DNA of 64,000 bases from Rhodovulum sp. ES.010 (GTDB lineage Bacteria; Pseudomonadota; Alphaproteobacteria; Rhodobacterales; Rhodobacteraceae). Where the stretch lies: contig NZ_FSRS01000001.1 in the NCBI RefSeq assembly GCF_900142935.1, positions 320,001 through 384,000 of the forward strand, read 5' to 3'. The first letter of the stretch is position 1. The number at the start of each line of letters is the position of its first letter. Positions 55,758 to 63,406 of this stretch are shown piece after piece. The position numbers were made by a program, and so were the translations under genes. Below the pieces are notes generated by a model. The model was not told the DNA's origin, ran no database searches, and worked only from the letters and a program-made list of their open reading frames with translations.

Positions 55758-56363
55758 ATGAATTCTTTGGTGTCTCTGGTATCGGTGGCGCTTCTTTCGT
55801 TCGGCTCCGCCGCAGCAGCTGCGACCTTGCACGAGACGAGCGAGTATTCGTCGGTGGCGACCGATCCGACCTTGGTCGATAGCGGCTTCGATGCGGTTTC
55901 GGGTACGTTGACCGGCCGGGACTGGGACTACCTCGCCCTCGGATTGCCGGGTACGGAATCGTCGATCGCCCTGAGCTTTGCTCTTGCGGATACCAGCATT
56001 CGTAACGGGGCGGGTTTCCAACTCTATTACAGCTACGCGCCGTTCATCCGTGGCAACAACAGCTTCAGCCCGCCCTATAACCGGTGGGCGACACGAACGG
56101 TGACGCCGTCGAGCGTCAGTCTCGAAAACTGGGTCGAGGGCGGGAACACCTCGGCCGATTTCATCATAGATACCGACCCGGCGCTTGGGTCCACGCTCTT
56201 TCTGGCGATCAAAGGCACCTACAGCACGGCACCCAGCGGCATTGGCTACACGGTCGACTTGCCGCAATCCTCGTTGCCCTCCGTGCCGCTGCCCGCCGGC
56301 GGACTGCTGCTGGCTTCGGCGCTGGCCGCGGTTACATTTCTGCGCCGTCGCGGGGACGAATAG
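55758..56363 (+). CDS. VPLPA-CTERM sorting domain protein
   Basis: Secreted protein of 201 residues with an N-terminal signal peptide ([20 protein letters not shown]), a beta-rich body with few cysteines ([49 protein letters not shown]) and a C-terminal exosortase-type tag: VPLPAGG, hydrophobic helix [12 protein letters not shown] and LRRRGDE. It is processed by an exosortase that is outside the window and is likely exported or anchored in the outer envelope. ATG behind GTGAGGAC. A terminator follows, so it is monocistronic. The 18-bp tandem repeats and the repeated tag of the broken relative at 38.4 kb suggest a coordinated system. Confidence 0.85.
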   Translation: MNSLVSLVSVALLSFGSAAAAATLHETSEYSSVATDPTLVDSGFDAVSGTLTGRDWDYLALGLPGTESSIALSFALADTSIRNGAGFQLYYSYAPFIRGNNSFSPPYNRWATRTVTPSSVSLENWVEGGNTSADFIIDTDPALGSTLFLAIKGTYSTAPSGIGYTVDLPQSSLPSVPLPAGGLLLASALAAVTFLRRRGDE

Positions 56364-56420
56364 CTGCGGCAACGCAGCGGGCCCTTGCGTCCGGCGCGCC
56401 GAGGCCCGAAAAGGTGCCTT

Positions 56421-56442
56421 GGACCCGCGGGTCCGCATTTTT
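56421..56442 (+). terminator. Terminator after the VPLPA-CTERM gene
   Basis: Palindrome GGACCCGCGGGTCC (56421-56434), able to fold as GGACC-CGCG-GGTCC, followed by GCATTTTT. It lies 58 bp after the VPLPA-CTERM stop and 20 bp before argC. Confidence 0.5.
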
Positions 56443-56461
56443 CGTTGCAGCGGGGGCTGCC

Positions 56462-57490
56462 ATGCCGCACAGCGTCGCCATCCTCGGCGCCTCGGGCTAT
56501 ACCGGGGCCGAACTTGTCAGGCTGATCTCGACCCATCCTAGCCTGCGCATCGCCGCCCTGTCGGGCGAGCGCAAGGCCGGGCTGCCCATGGCCGCCGTCT
56601 TTCCGCATTTGCGCCACCTTGACCTTCCCGACCTCGTGAAGATCGAGGAGCTCGACTTCTCGGGCGTCGATCTGGCGTTCTGCGCACTGCCCCATGCCAC
56701 CAGCCAGGCGGTCATCCGCGAGTTGCCGCGCGATTTGAAGATCGTGGACCTGTCCGCCGATTTTCGCCTGCGTAACCCGGCGGAGTACGAGAAATGGTAT
56801 GGCAAGGCCCATGCCGCGCCGGAGGTGCAGGCGGAGGCCGTCTATGGTCTGACCGAGTTCTACCGCGACGAAATTCGGGGCGCGCGGCTCGTGGCCGGCA
56901 CGGGGTGCAACGCCGCGACGGGGCAATACGCGATCCGGCCTCTGATCGAGGCCGGCGTGATCGACCTCGACGACATCGTCATCGACCTCAAGGCGGGGGT
57001 TTCCGGCGCGGGCAGGGCGCTCAGGGAAAACCTGCTCCATGCGGAGTTGTCCGAGGGCTTCCATGCCTATGCCGCGGGCAGCATCCACCGGCACCTGGGC
57101 GAGTTCGACCAGGAATTCTCGAAGGTCGCGGGCCGCCGCGTCGAGGTACAGTTCACGCCCCACCTGATTCCGGCCAATCGCGGCATCCTGGCGACCTGCT
57201 GGCTGAAAGGTGATCCGCAGGCCATTCATTCCGCCTTGGCAAACGCGTATGAAGATGAGACCTTCATTCAGGTTTTGCCTTTGGGCGAGCATCCCTCCAC
57301 GCGGCATGTGCGCGGCTCGAACTTCGTGCATATCGGGGTGGTGGGGGACAGGCGGCCGGGCCGGGCGATGGTGATCGCCGCGCTCGACAACCTGACCAAG
57401 GGTTCGTCGGGGCAGGCGATGCAGAACGCCAACCTGATGCTGGGGATCGCGGAGGAGACGGGGCTGATGCTGGCGCCGTGCTTCCCCTGA
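56462..57490 (+). CDS. argC: N-acetyl-gamma-glutamyl-phosphate reductase
   Basis: NADPH-dependent reductase of arginine synthesis. The 342-residue product has the nucleotide motif [16 protein letters not shown], the HATSQ segment [20 protein letters not shown], and the catalytic Cys in [13 protein letters not shown] (Cys149). [36 protein letters not shown] carries the substrate-binding residues. The ATG at 56462 begins [11 protein letters not shown]. ccmE follows 12 bp downstream. Confidence 0.95.
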   Translation: MPHSVAILGASGYTGAELVRLISTHPSLRIAALSGERKAGLPMAAVFPHLRHLDLPDLVKIEELDFSGVDLAFCALPHATSQAVIRELPRDLKIVDLSADFRLRNPAEYEKWYGKAHAAPEVQAEAVYGLTEFYRDEIRGARLVAGTGCNAATGQYAIRPLIEAGVIDLDDIVIDLKAGVSGAGRALRENLLHAELSEGFHAYAAGSIHRHLGEFDQEFSKVAGRRVEVQFTPHLIPANRGILATCWLKGDPQAIHSALANAYEDETFIQVLPLGEHPSTRHVRGSNFVHIGVVGDRRPGRAMVIAALDNLTKGSSGQAMQNANLMLGIAEETGLMLAPCFP

Positions 57491-57502
57491 CGGAGTGAGA
57501 CG

Positions 57503-57964
57503 ATGCGCGGACTTAAGAAGAAACGGCGGATACAGGTGATCCTGGTGGCCTTCGTGGCGCTGGTGCTGTCTACCGGGTTGATCGGCTATGCCATGCGGGA
57601 CGGGATCAACTTCTTCCGCTCGCCCAGCCAGATCGCCGAGACCCCGCCCGAATCGACCGAGGTGTTCCGGATCGGTGGTCTGGTGGAGGAAGGCAGCCTG
57701 AAACGCGGGCAGGGGGAGACCATCCGGTTCAATGTCACCGATGGCGGCCATACCGTGCCCGTGACCTACAGGGGCGTGCTGCCGGATTTGTTCTCGGAGA
57801 ACCAGGGGATGATCGGCACCGGGCGTCTTGTGAACGGCGTGTTCGAGGCGACCGAGATTCTCGCCAAGCACGACGAGAGCTACATGCCCAAGGAGGTCGT
57901 CGACGCGCTGAAGGACCAGGGCGTCTACCGTCACGGTGAGGATATTCCCGCAAGCGGCAGCTGA
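57503..57964 (+). CDS. ccmE: Cytochrome c-type biogenesis protein CcmE
   Basis: Heme chaperone of system I cytochrome c maturation. The 153-residue product has a basic N-terminus (RGLKKKRRIQ), a membrane anchor (VILVAFVALVLSTGLIGYAM, about 12-31) and a periplasmic beta barrel. The covalent heme ligand His123 and Tyr127 are in AKHDESYMPKEV (HxxxY motif). A strong terminator follows, so ccmE is transcribed with argC and separately from the lysis genes and ccmF. Confidence 0.94.
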   Translation: MRGLKKKRRIQVILVAFVALVLSTGLIGYAMRDGINFFRSPSQIAETPPESTEVFRIGGLVEEGSLKRGQGETIRFNVTDGGHTVPVTYRGVLPDLFSENQGMIGTGRLVNGVFEATEILAKHDESYMPKEVVDALKDQGVYRHGEDIPASGS

Positions 57965-57992
57965 CCCGCGACGCCCCGCTAGTTCCCCGACA

Positions 57993-58021
57993 GGCCCCGG
58001 ACCCCGATCCGGGGCCTTTTT
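57993..58021 (+). terminator. Rho-independent terminator after ccmE
   Basis: Stem GGCCCCGGA / TCCGGGGCC (9 bp), loop CCCCGA, then five T residues (58017-58021). It separates argC-ccmE from the following lysis cassette. Confidence 0.85.
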
Positions 58022-58145
58022 GCATTTGGGCCGCCACGCTTCGCGGGGTCATCGCGCGACGGGGGTGCAACGCCGCGATCGTGTCGGCCGGCCTGCCGTT
58101 TGCCGGGGTTAGGCTTGCGGCACCGTGCGCTGCCCAAGCGCGCCG

Positions 58146-58151
58146 TTAACC
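58146..58151 (+). promoter_or_regulatory. CtrA half-site-like TTAACC upstream of the endolysin gene
   Basis: TTAACC stands 50 bp before the endolysin start codon. CtrA recognises TTAA-N7-TTAA or the half-site TTAACCAT, and in Rhodobacter capsulatus CtrA controls release of the gene transfer agent. A single six-base match is weak evidence. Confidence 0.25.
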
Positions 58152-58200
58152 AAGCCGGAACCAGAATGCGCGCCGTGGCCCAAGGGAACAGAGGACACCC

Positions 58201-58812
58201 ATGCGCACGGTCAAGGAACTTGCCGAAGAGATCGTCGCCCGCGAGGGCGGCTATGTGAACGACCCCGACGATCCCGGCGGGCCGACGAAATACGGGGTTA
58301 CGCTGGCGACGCTGCGGCGCCTGCAGCTGGACGTGACCCAGGATGGCGACGTGAATGTGGCCGATGTCAAGGCGCTGACCCGCGCCGACGCCCTCGAGGT
58401 CTTTGTTCTGCACTACTTCCACAAGCCGCATATCGACCTGCTGCCCGAGCAACTGCAGCCCTCGGTCTTCGACATGTATGTCAACGCCGGCAGCAATGCG
58501 GTGCGCATCCTGCAGAAGCTCTTCAACGACATGGGCCAGCGGGTTGGCGTCGACGGGACCATCGGCCCCAAGACCGCGCTTGCGGCCGAAATCGCCTCCG
58601 CCTGGGCGCCCGACCATATCGCCGACGCCTACGGCATCGCGCGGCGGAACTATTACTATGCGCTCGCCGACCGGCGCCCGGCCAGCCGCAAATACGCCCG
58701 CCGCCGCGATGGTGGCAAAGGCGGCTGGATACGCCGCGCCGAGGAATTCATCGCGCCCCGCTACCACCTGAGCGAGGCCGAGCACCGCGCGAGGACCGCG
58801 AAATGGCACTGA
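58201..58812 (+). CDS. Holin-associated N-acetylmuramidase (GH108 endolysin)
   Basis: Phage-type peptidoglycan hydrolase of 203 residues. The GH108 signature EGGYVNDPDDPGGPTKYGVT (catalytic Glu about residue 15) starts the protein; the second half (VDGTIGPKTALAAEIA) is a peptidoglycan-binding_3 domain. An inserted DVTQDGDVNVADVKAL segment is dockerin-like. No signal peptide is seen, as expected for an endolysin released through a holin. It overlaps the holin gene by 10 bp. This pair corresponds to the endolysin/holin locus that releases the gene transfer agent in Rhodobacter capsulatus. Confidence 0.9.
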   Translation: MRTVKELAEEIVAREGGYVNDPDDPGGPTKYGVTLATLRRLQLDVTQDGDVNVADVKALTRADALEVFVLHYFHKPHIDLLPEQLQPSVFDMYVNAGSNAVRILQKLFNDMGQRVGVDGTIGPKTALAAEIASAWAPDHIADAYGIARRNYYYALADRRPASRKYARRRDGGKGGWIRRAEEFIAPRYHLSEAEHRARTAKWH

Positions 58813-59504
58813 TTCCCCAACTCTTCGCCATGCTCTTCGGAAGCGGGCGCAACGTGGTCACCGAGGCGGCCGAGGTGTTTCGCGTCAACGCCGAAGCCTC
58901 CGATCGGCGTGCGGCCGAACTGCAGCAGGCCGCGCTCCAGCAGTTCGCCCAGGAATTCTCCCACCCTCAGCGCAGCGCCTTCGACCGATTCGTGGACGGC
59001 ATGAACCGGTTGCCGCGCCCGCTCCTGGCACTGGGCACGGTCAGCTTGATGATTGCGGCCATGATCGATCCGGTCTGGTTCTCCGCGCGAATGCAGGGCG
59101 TCGCGCTCGTTCCAGAGCCGCTCTGGTGGCTGCTTGGCGCGATCATCAGTTTCTATTTCGGGGCACGCTACCAGGTGAAAGGGCAGGAGTTCCGGCGCTC
59201 GATCGCCGAGACGATGGCGCGGACGCCGGCCGTGATGGGCAACCTGCGTGCGCTGAACGAGCTGGATGAGGGGCCCGAGGCCCCTGCGCCGGCGCGCCCT
59301 CCGGCGTCGGCCGCCGCTGCGTCGACATCCCGAACCACGTCGGCACTGTTGGCCACCACGCCCGATGGGGCAGGGCAGGCGCAGCCTGCGCGGCCTACCG
59401 CGGACGCGGGTCCGACGCCCGCGCCGCCCGAGCCCGGGGCCGCGCCGCGCAATCCCGGCACGGGGCCCAATGCCGCGCTGGATGCCTGGAGGGCCGGACG
59501 ATGA
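58803..59504 (+). CDS. GTA-type holin (Holin of 3TMs family)
   Basis: A 233-residue membrane protein. The helix-rich N-terminus (ALIPQLFAMLFGSGRNVVTEAAEVFRVNAEAS) precedes two strong membrane helices at about residues 73-90 (PLLALGTVSLMIAAMID) and 105-120 (PLWWLLGAIISFYFGA); a long Ala/Pro/Thr-rich cytoplasmic tail follows. This corresponds to the Pfam family named for gene-transfer-agent release (GTA_holin_3TM). Its ATG overlaps the endolysin stop and its stop overlaps the next ATG (ATGA), so three genes are translated together. Confidence 0.85.
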   Translation: MALIPQLFAMLFGSGRNVVTEAAEVFRVNAEASDRRAAELQQAALQQFAQEFSHPQRSAFDRFVDGMNRLPRPLLALGTVSLMIAAMIDPVWFSARMQGVALVPEPLWWLLGAIISFYFGARYQVKGQEFRRSIAETMARTPAVMGNLRALNELDEGPEAPAPARPPASAAAASTSRTTSALLATTPDGAGQAQPARPTADAGPTPAPPEPGAAPRNPGTGPNAALDAWRAGR

Positions 59505-59647
59505 TTTCCGCTCTGGTTGCAGACCTGGCGGCGCTGACGGCGCTCGCCTCTGTCGCGGCTCTCTGGCACCGCGACCGCGAAGAGGGCTTTCCCGCGGAGC
59601 CGGTCTGGGCGCTGTTTGCCGTGGCGGCGGTGCTGGCCATCTTCTGA
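59501..59647 (+). CDS. Small two-helix membrane protein in the lysis cassette (48 aa)
   Basis: The ATG overlaps the holin stop codon (ATGA). The 48-residue product begins MISALVADLAALTALASVAAL (helix one, about 3-22), continues with a short charged turn HRDREEGFPAEP and ends in a second helix VWALFAVAAVLAIF at the C-terminus. No family recognised. The tight coupling suggests a part in lysis or release, for example an antiholin, pinholin-like or spanin-like role; this is inference. Confidence 0.75.
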   Translation: MISALVADLAALTALASVAALWHRDREEGFPAEPVWALFAVAAVLAIF

Positions 59648-59739
59648 ACCGCCGACCGTCCTCACGATAACGTCAGCGCTGCGATCGGGGACGACAAAAC
59701 CCATTGGCGGAGCGGCGGGAGAAGTCTAATACTTCGTGC

Positions 59740-61716
59740 ATGTTCATCGAGCTTGGCCACTTCGCCCTGACCCTCGCCTTCGCGATCTCGCTCGTGCAGG
59801 CGGTCGTTCCCCTGATTGGCGCCCACAAGGGCTGGAGCGGGTGGATGGCGATGGCCGAACCCGCCTCGATCGCGCAGTTCCTGCTGACCGCGTTCAGCTT
59901 CGCCGCACTGACCTACGCCTTCGTGACGTCGGATTTCTCGGTCAGCCTCGTGGTCAACAACTCCCACACTCTGAAGCCGATGCTTTACAAGATCTCGGGC
60001 GTGTGGGGGAACCACGAGGGCTCCATGCTCTTGTGGGTGCTGATCCTGACGCTGTTCGGGGCGATGGCCGCGTGGTTCGGGGGGGGGCTGCCGCCGTCTT
60101 TGCGCGCGCGTGTTCTGGCGGTGCAATCCTCGATCTCGGCGGCGTTCTTTGCCTTCATCCTGTTCACCTCGAATCCGTTCACCCGGATGGCCGAGGCGCC
60201 GTTCGACGGGCGCGACCTGAACCCGCTGCTGCAGGACCCAGGCCTCGCCTTTCATCCGCCGTTTCTCTATCTCGGCTATGTTGGGCTCTCGATCTGCTTC
60301 TCCTTCGCGGTGGCCGCGCTGATCGAGGGCCGCGTTGATGCCGCCTGGGGCCGCTGGGTGCGGCCGTGGACGCTGGCTGCCTGGGTGTTTCTGACCATCG
60401 GCATCGGGCTCGGGTCCTGGTGGGCCTATTACGAGCTTGGATGGGGCGGCTTCTGGTTCTGGGACCCGGTCGAGAACGCGTCCTTCATGCCCTGGCTGAT
60501 CGCCGCGGCGCTGCTGCATTCGGCGATCGTCGTGGAAAAGCGCGAGGCGCTTAAGAGCTGGACGGTGCTGCTGGCCATCGTCGCTTTCGGCTTCTCGCTG
60601 GTGGGCGCGTTCATCACCCGGTCGGGCATCATCACCAGTGTCCACGCCTTCGCCAACGACCCCGAGCGCGGCATGTTCCTCTTGCTGATCCTCGCCGTCT
60701 TCATGGGCGCAGCGTTGACGCTGTTCGCGGCGCGGGCGAGCGTGATGGAGGCCAAGGGCGTCTTCGGCCTCGTCAGCCGCGAATCCGCGCTGGTGTTCAA
60801 CAACGTTCTGCTTGCGGTGTCGGCCTTCGTGGTGTTCATCGGCACGATCTGGCCGCTGGTGGCCGAGATGGCCTTCGACCGCAAGCTGTCGGTGGGCGCG
60901 CCGTTCTTCAACATGGCCTTCACGCCCTTCATGGTGGCTCTTGGCGCGCTGCTACCCATCGGGTCGATGCTCCCCTGGAAACGCGCCCGCGTCGGCCGGG
61001 TGTTGGTCCGTCTGCTGCCGGCGCTCGCGCTGGCGCTTGCCCTGGGTATCCTCGCCTGGGCGATGCAGACCGGACAAAGCGCTCTCGGCCCGGTCGGCGT
61101 GGCGTTGGGCACATGGTTGATCGCGGGCGCCGCCATCGACCTGTGGACCCGCGCGGGCCGCGGGGTCCCAGGCGAGAAGTTCGGCCGCCTGGCACGTCTG
61201 CCTCGGGCCGATTGGGGCAAGTCGGTGGCCCATTCCGGCCTTGGCATCACCATGATCGGCGTGGCCGGCGTGATGGCGTGGCAACTGGAGGATATCCGCG
61301 TCGCCCAGGTGGGCGAGCGGTTCGAGGTGGGCGGATACGGCATCTCGCTCGACAAAGTCGAGCGGGTGGAAGGCCCCAATTACATGTCGACAATGGCGAC
61401 GATGGGAGTATGGCGCGGCGAGGATCGTATCGGTACGCTCACGCCCGAGAAACGGATCTATCCGGTGGCAGGCATGCCGACGACCGAGGCGGCGCTCGAC
61501 AACGGGGTTTTCCGCGACATCTACCTGGTCATCGGCGATCCGCAGGAAACCGGCGGTTGGGCGGTGCGAAGCTATGTCAAGCCCTTCGCGAACTGGATCT
61601 GGTCCGGCGCGATCATAATGGGGCTGGGCGGCCTGCTGAGCCTCAGCGATCGGCGGGTGCGCGTTGCCGCGGGCGCCCGCAAGGAGCGCGCGGCGCGGCC
61701 CGTGCCCGCGGAGTGA
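59740..61716 (+). CDS. ccmF: Cytochrome c heme lyase CcmF
   Basis: Membrane heme lyase that joins heme from CcmE to apocytochrome c (with CcmH). The 658-residue product has about fifteen membrane helices. The tryptophan-rich WWD domain is visible as GLGSWWAYYELGWGGFWFWDPVENASFMPWL, and the periplasmic conserved histidines include HEGSMLLWV and FHPPFLYLGYVG. The family start is MFIELGHFALTLAF. ccmH follows 5 bp downstream. Confidence 0.95.
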   Translation: MFIELGHFALTLAFAISLVQAVVPLIGAHKGWSGWMAMAEPASIAQFLLTAFSFAALTYAFVTSDFSVSLVVNNSHTLKPMLYKISGVWGNHEGSMLLWVLILTLFGAMAAWFGGGLPPSLRARVLAVQSSISAAFFAFILFTSNPFTRMAEAPFDGRDLNPLLQDPGLAFHPPFLYLGYVGLSICFSFAVAALIEGRVDAAWGRWVRPWTLAAWVFLTIGIGLGSWWAYYELGWGGFWFWDPVENASFMPWLIAAALLHSAIVVEKREALKSWTVLLAIVAFGFSLVGAFITRSGIITSVHAFANDPERGMFLLLILAVFMGAALTLFAARASVMEAKGVFGLVSRESALVFNNVLLAVSAFVVFIGTIWPLVAEMAFDRKLSVGAPFFNMAFTPFMVALGALLPIGSMLPWKRARVGRVLVRLLPALALALALGILAWAMQTGQSALGPVGVALGTWLIAGAAIDLWTRAGRGVPGEKFGRLARLPRADWGKSVAHSGLGITMIGVAGVMAWQLEDIRVAQVGERFEVGGYGISLDKVERVEGPNYMSTMATMGVWRGEDRIGTLTPEKRIYPVAGMPTTEAALDNGVFRDIYLVIGDPQETGGWAVRSYVKPFANWIWSGAIIMGLGGLLSLSDRRVRVAAGARKERAARPVPAE

Positions 61717-61721
61717 CTGCC

Positions 61722-62180
61722 ATGATGAAACGCCTGACCTTGGCCCTCTTTCTGGCCCTGCCCGCGCCAGCCGTTGCGCTGGAGCCGTCCGAGCTGCTGG
61801 ACGACCCGGAACTGGAGGCCCGGGCGCGGGTCATTTCGGCCGAGGTTCGTTGCCTCGTCTGCCGGAATGAGAGCATCGACGATTCCAACGCCTCGCTCGC
61901 CAAGGACCTGCGGCGGGTGGTGCGCGAACGGGTGGTCGCAGGCGACACGAATGACGAGGTGAAAGCCTATCTCGTCGACCGTTACGGCGAGTACGTGTTG
62001 CTCAAGCCGATGATGACGGGCACCAACGTCGTTCTCTACGCGGCCGGGCCGGCGATGCTGCTTCTCGGTTTGGGCGTGGGGCTGGTCTACATCCGCAGCC
62101 GGCGCGGCCGCGATGCGGCATCGTCCGCCGCGCTCAGCGCCGAGGAAGAGACCCGGCTCAAGGAGATCATGGGCGACTGA
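61722..62180 (+). CDS. ccmH: Cytochrome c-type biogenesis protein CcmH
   Basis: Thiol-redox partner in heme attachment. The 152-residue product has a signal peptide (RLTLALFLALPAPAVAL), the reactive motif VRCLVCRNESIDDSNASLA (Cys44/Cys47, LRCxxC), a predicted three-helix bundle and a C-terminal membrane helix (VLYAAGPAMLLLGLGVGLVYI). It directly follows ccmF with the same strand. No separate ccmG is seen here. Confidence 0.93.
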   Translation: MMKRLTLALFLALPAPAVALEPSELLDDPELEARARVISAEVRCLVCRNESIDDSNASLAKDLRRVVRERVVAGDTNDEVKAYLVDRYGEYVLLKPMMTGTNVVLYAAGPAMLLLGLGVGLVYIRSRRGRDAASSAALSAEEETRLKEIMGD

Positions 62181-62268
62181 CGCGCGCCGCGGCGCCGAAC
62201 CTCGCGTTCCCCTTTCGCCTGCCAGCCCTGCCTGTAATGTGGGGCCGCAGGCGGAACGGGAGGCCCCC

Positions 62269-63045
62269 ATGGTCTACAAGGCAATCGACTATCGGGTTGA
62301 GGCGGACGTGGCTGTCGTCACGCTGAATCGCCCGGACGTTATGAACGCGCTCGATACCCAGATGCGCGCGGAAGTTCTCGACGCGGTGCGCCACGCGCCA
62401 GACGAGGCCCGTGCGCTGGTGCTGACCGGCGCGGGGCGGGCGTTCTGCTCGGGCCAGGACCTCGGCGACCGGGCCGATGTCGCGAATATCGATATCGAGC
62501 GGACGCTGCGCGACGAGTATGAGCCGATGCTGATGGCGATCTTCGAGTGCCCGATCCCCACCGTTGCGGCGGTGAACGGGCCGGCGGCCGGGGCGGGGGC
62601 GAACCTTGCGCTTGCGGCCGACGTGGTCATTGCCTCGGAAGCCGCGATGTTCCTTCAGGCTTTCACGCGGATCGGGCTGATCCCCGATGCCGGCGGCACC
62701 TACTGGCTGCCGCGCCAGGTGGGATTCGCCCGTGCGATGGGCGCCGCGCTTTTCGCTGAGCCGGTGCCCGCGCGGCAGGCGGCAGAGTGGGGCATGATCT
62801 GGGAGGCGGTGCCCGAGGACGGGTTCGAGGCGCATTGGCGCGCGCGGGCGGCGCAACTCGCAAAGGGGCCGACCATAGCCTATGCCCGGCTCAAGCAAGC
62901 GATCCGGCACTCCTATGCCAACGATCTGGAGGCGCAGCTTTCGCTCGAGGCGTCCTTGCAGGGCGATTGCGGCGCGACGCGGGATTTCCGGGAAGGCGTC
63001 GTCGCTTTCCTCGAGAAGCGCTCGCCCCGGTTCGAGGGGCGATGA
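62269..63045 (+). CDS. Enoyl-CoA hydratase/isomerase family protein (PaaG-like)
   Basis: Crotonase-fold enzyme of 258 residues: VAVVTLNRPDVMNALDTQMR, FCSGQDLGDR (oxyanion hole), VAAVNGPAAGAGANLALAADVVIAS and FTRIGLIPDAGGTYWLPRQVG. The single Asp in LIPDAGGTYWLP without the second Glu of classical hydratases resembles PaaG, the oxepin-CoA-forming isomerase of phenylacetate degradation; the substrate is unproven. The ATG follows GGGAGGCCCCC. No other phenylacetate genes are nearby. Confidence 0.82.
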   Translation: MVYKAIDYRVEADVAVVTLNRPDVMNALDTQMRAEVLDAVRHAPDEARALVLTGAGRAFCSGQDLGDRADVANIDIERTLRDEYEPMLMAIFECPIPTVAAVNGPAAGAGANLALAADVVIASEAAMFLQAFTRIGLIPDAGGTYWLPRQVGFARAMGAALFAEPVPARQAAEWGMIWEAVPEDGFEAHWRARAAQLAKGPTIAYARLKQAIRHSYANDLEAQLSLEASLQGDCGATRDFREGVVAFLEKRSPRFEGR

Positions 63046-63070
63046 AGGCGGCCCGCATCGGAAAGGAAGA

Positions 63071-63114
63071 TTGACAGCCTGTCGTGCGTGCCGAACTATT
63101 CGGTGTGCGACAGG
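63071..63114 (+). promoter_or_regulatory. Promoter with overlapping inverted repeats before the lipoprotein gene
   Basis: TTGACA (63071-63076), a perfect -35, 17-bp spacer and AACTAT (63094-63099) as -10. CCTGTCG (63078-63084) and CGACAGG (63108-63114) form an inverted repeat around the -10, with an inner repeat CCGA-ACTAT-TCGG (63091-63103). The nested symmetry could be an operator, or a hairpin at the end of the preceding enoyl-CoA hydratase gene. Confidence 0.5.
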
Positions 63115-63163
63115 GCAATGGCGCGTAACGCCGTTGGGTGACAATCACAGGAGGGGATCACTG

Positions 63164-63349
63164 ATGAGTATCAACAGAATTTCGGTCGCAATGCTGTTGG
63201 GGGCGACGCTTCTTGCTGGGTGTGGTGACACCTATGGCGAACGCGCGCTGAGCGGCGCTGCGATCGGCGCGGGCGCGGCTGCCGCGACCGACAATGACAT
63301 CGCGACGGGCGCGGCGATCGGCGCTGGCGCTGGCGTTCTGACCAGATAA
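63164..63349 (+). CDS. Small glycine-zipper lipoprotein (61 aa)
   Basis: Predicted outer-membrane lipoprotein. The lipobox is LLAGC (Cys20), and the mature part has repeated Gly/Ala motifs (GAAIGAGAAAATDNDIATGAAIGAGAGVLT), typical of YMGG/glycine-zipper proteins that oligomerise in membranes. The ATG is preceded by a strong GGAGGGG site. A promoter lies upstream, so it is transcribed independently. Function unknown. Confidence 0.75.
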   Translation: MSINRISVAMLLGATLLAGCGDTYGERALSGAAIGAGAAAATDNDIATGAAIGAGAGVLTR

Positions 63350-63373
63350 GGTCGACGCAGGCCGCGAACGGCG

Positions 63374-63396
63374 AAAAGCCGCCCCCTGAAGCGGCT
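63374..63396 (-). terminator. Rho-independent terminator of gltA
   Basis: Read on the minus strand: AGCCGC, loop, GCGGCT followed by TTTT, lying 11-33 bp after the gltA stop. On the plus strand it also lies just behind the small lipoprotein gene, with fewer T residues. Confidence 0.65.
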
Positions 63397-63406
63397 CTCG
63401 CGTCGA

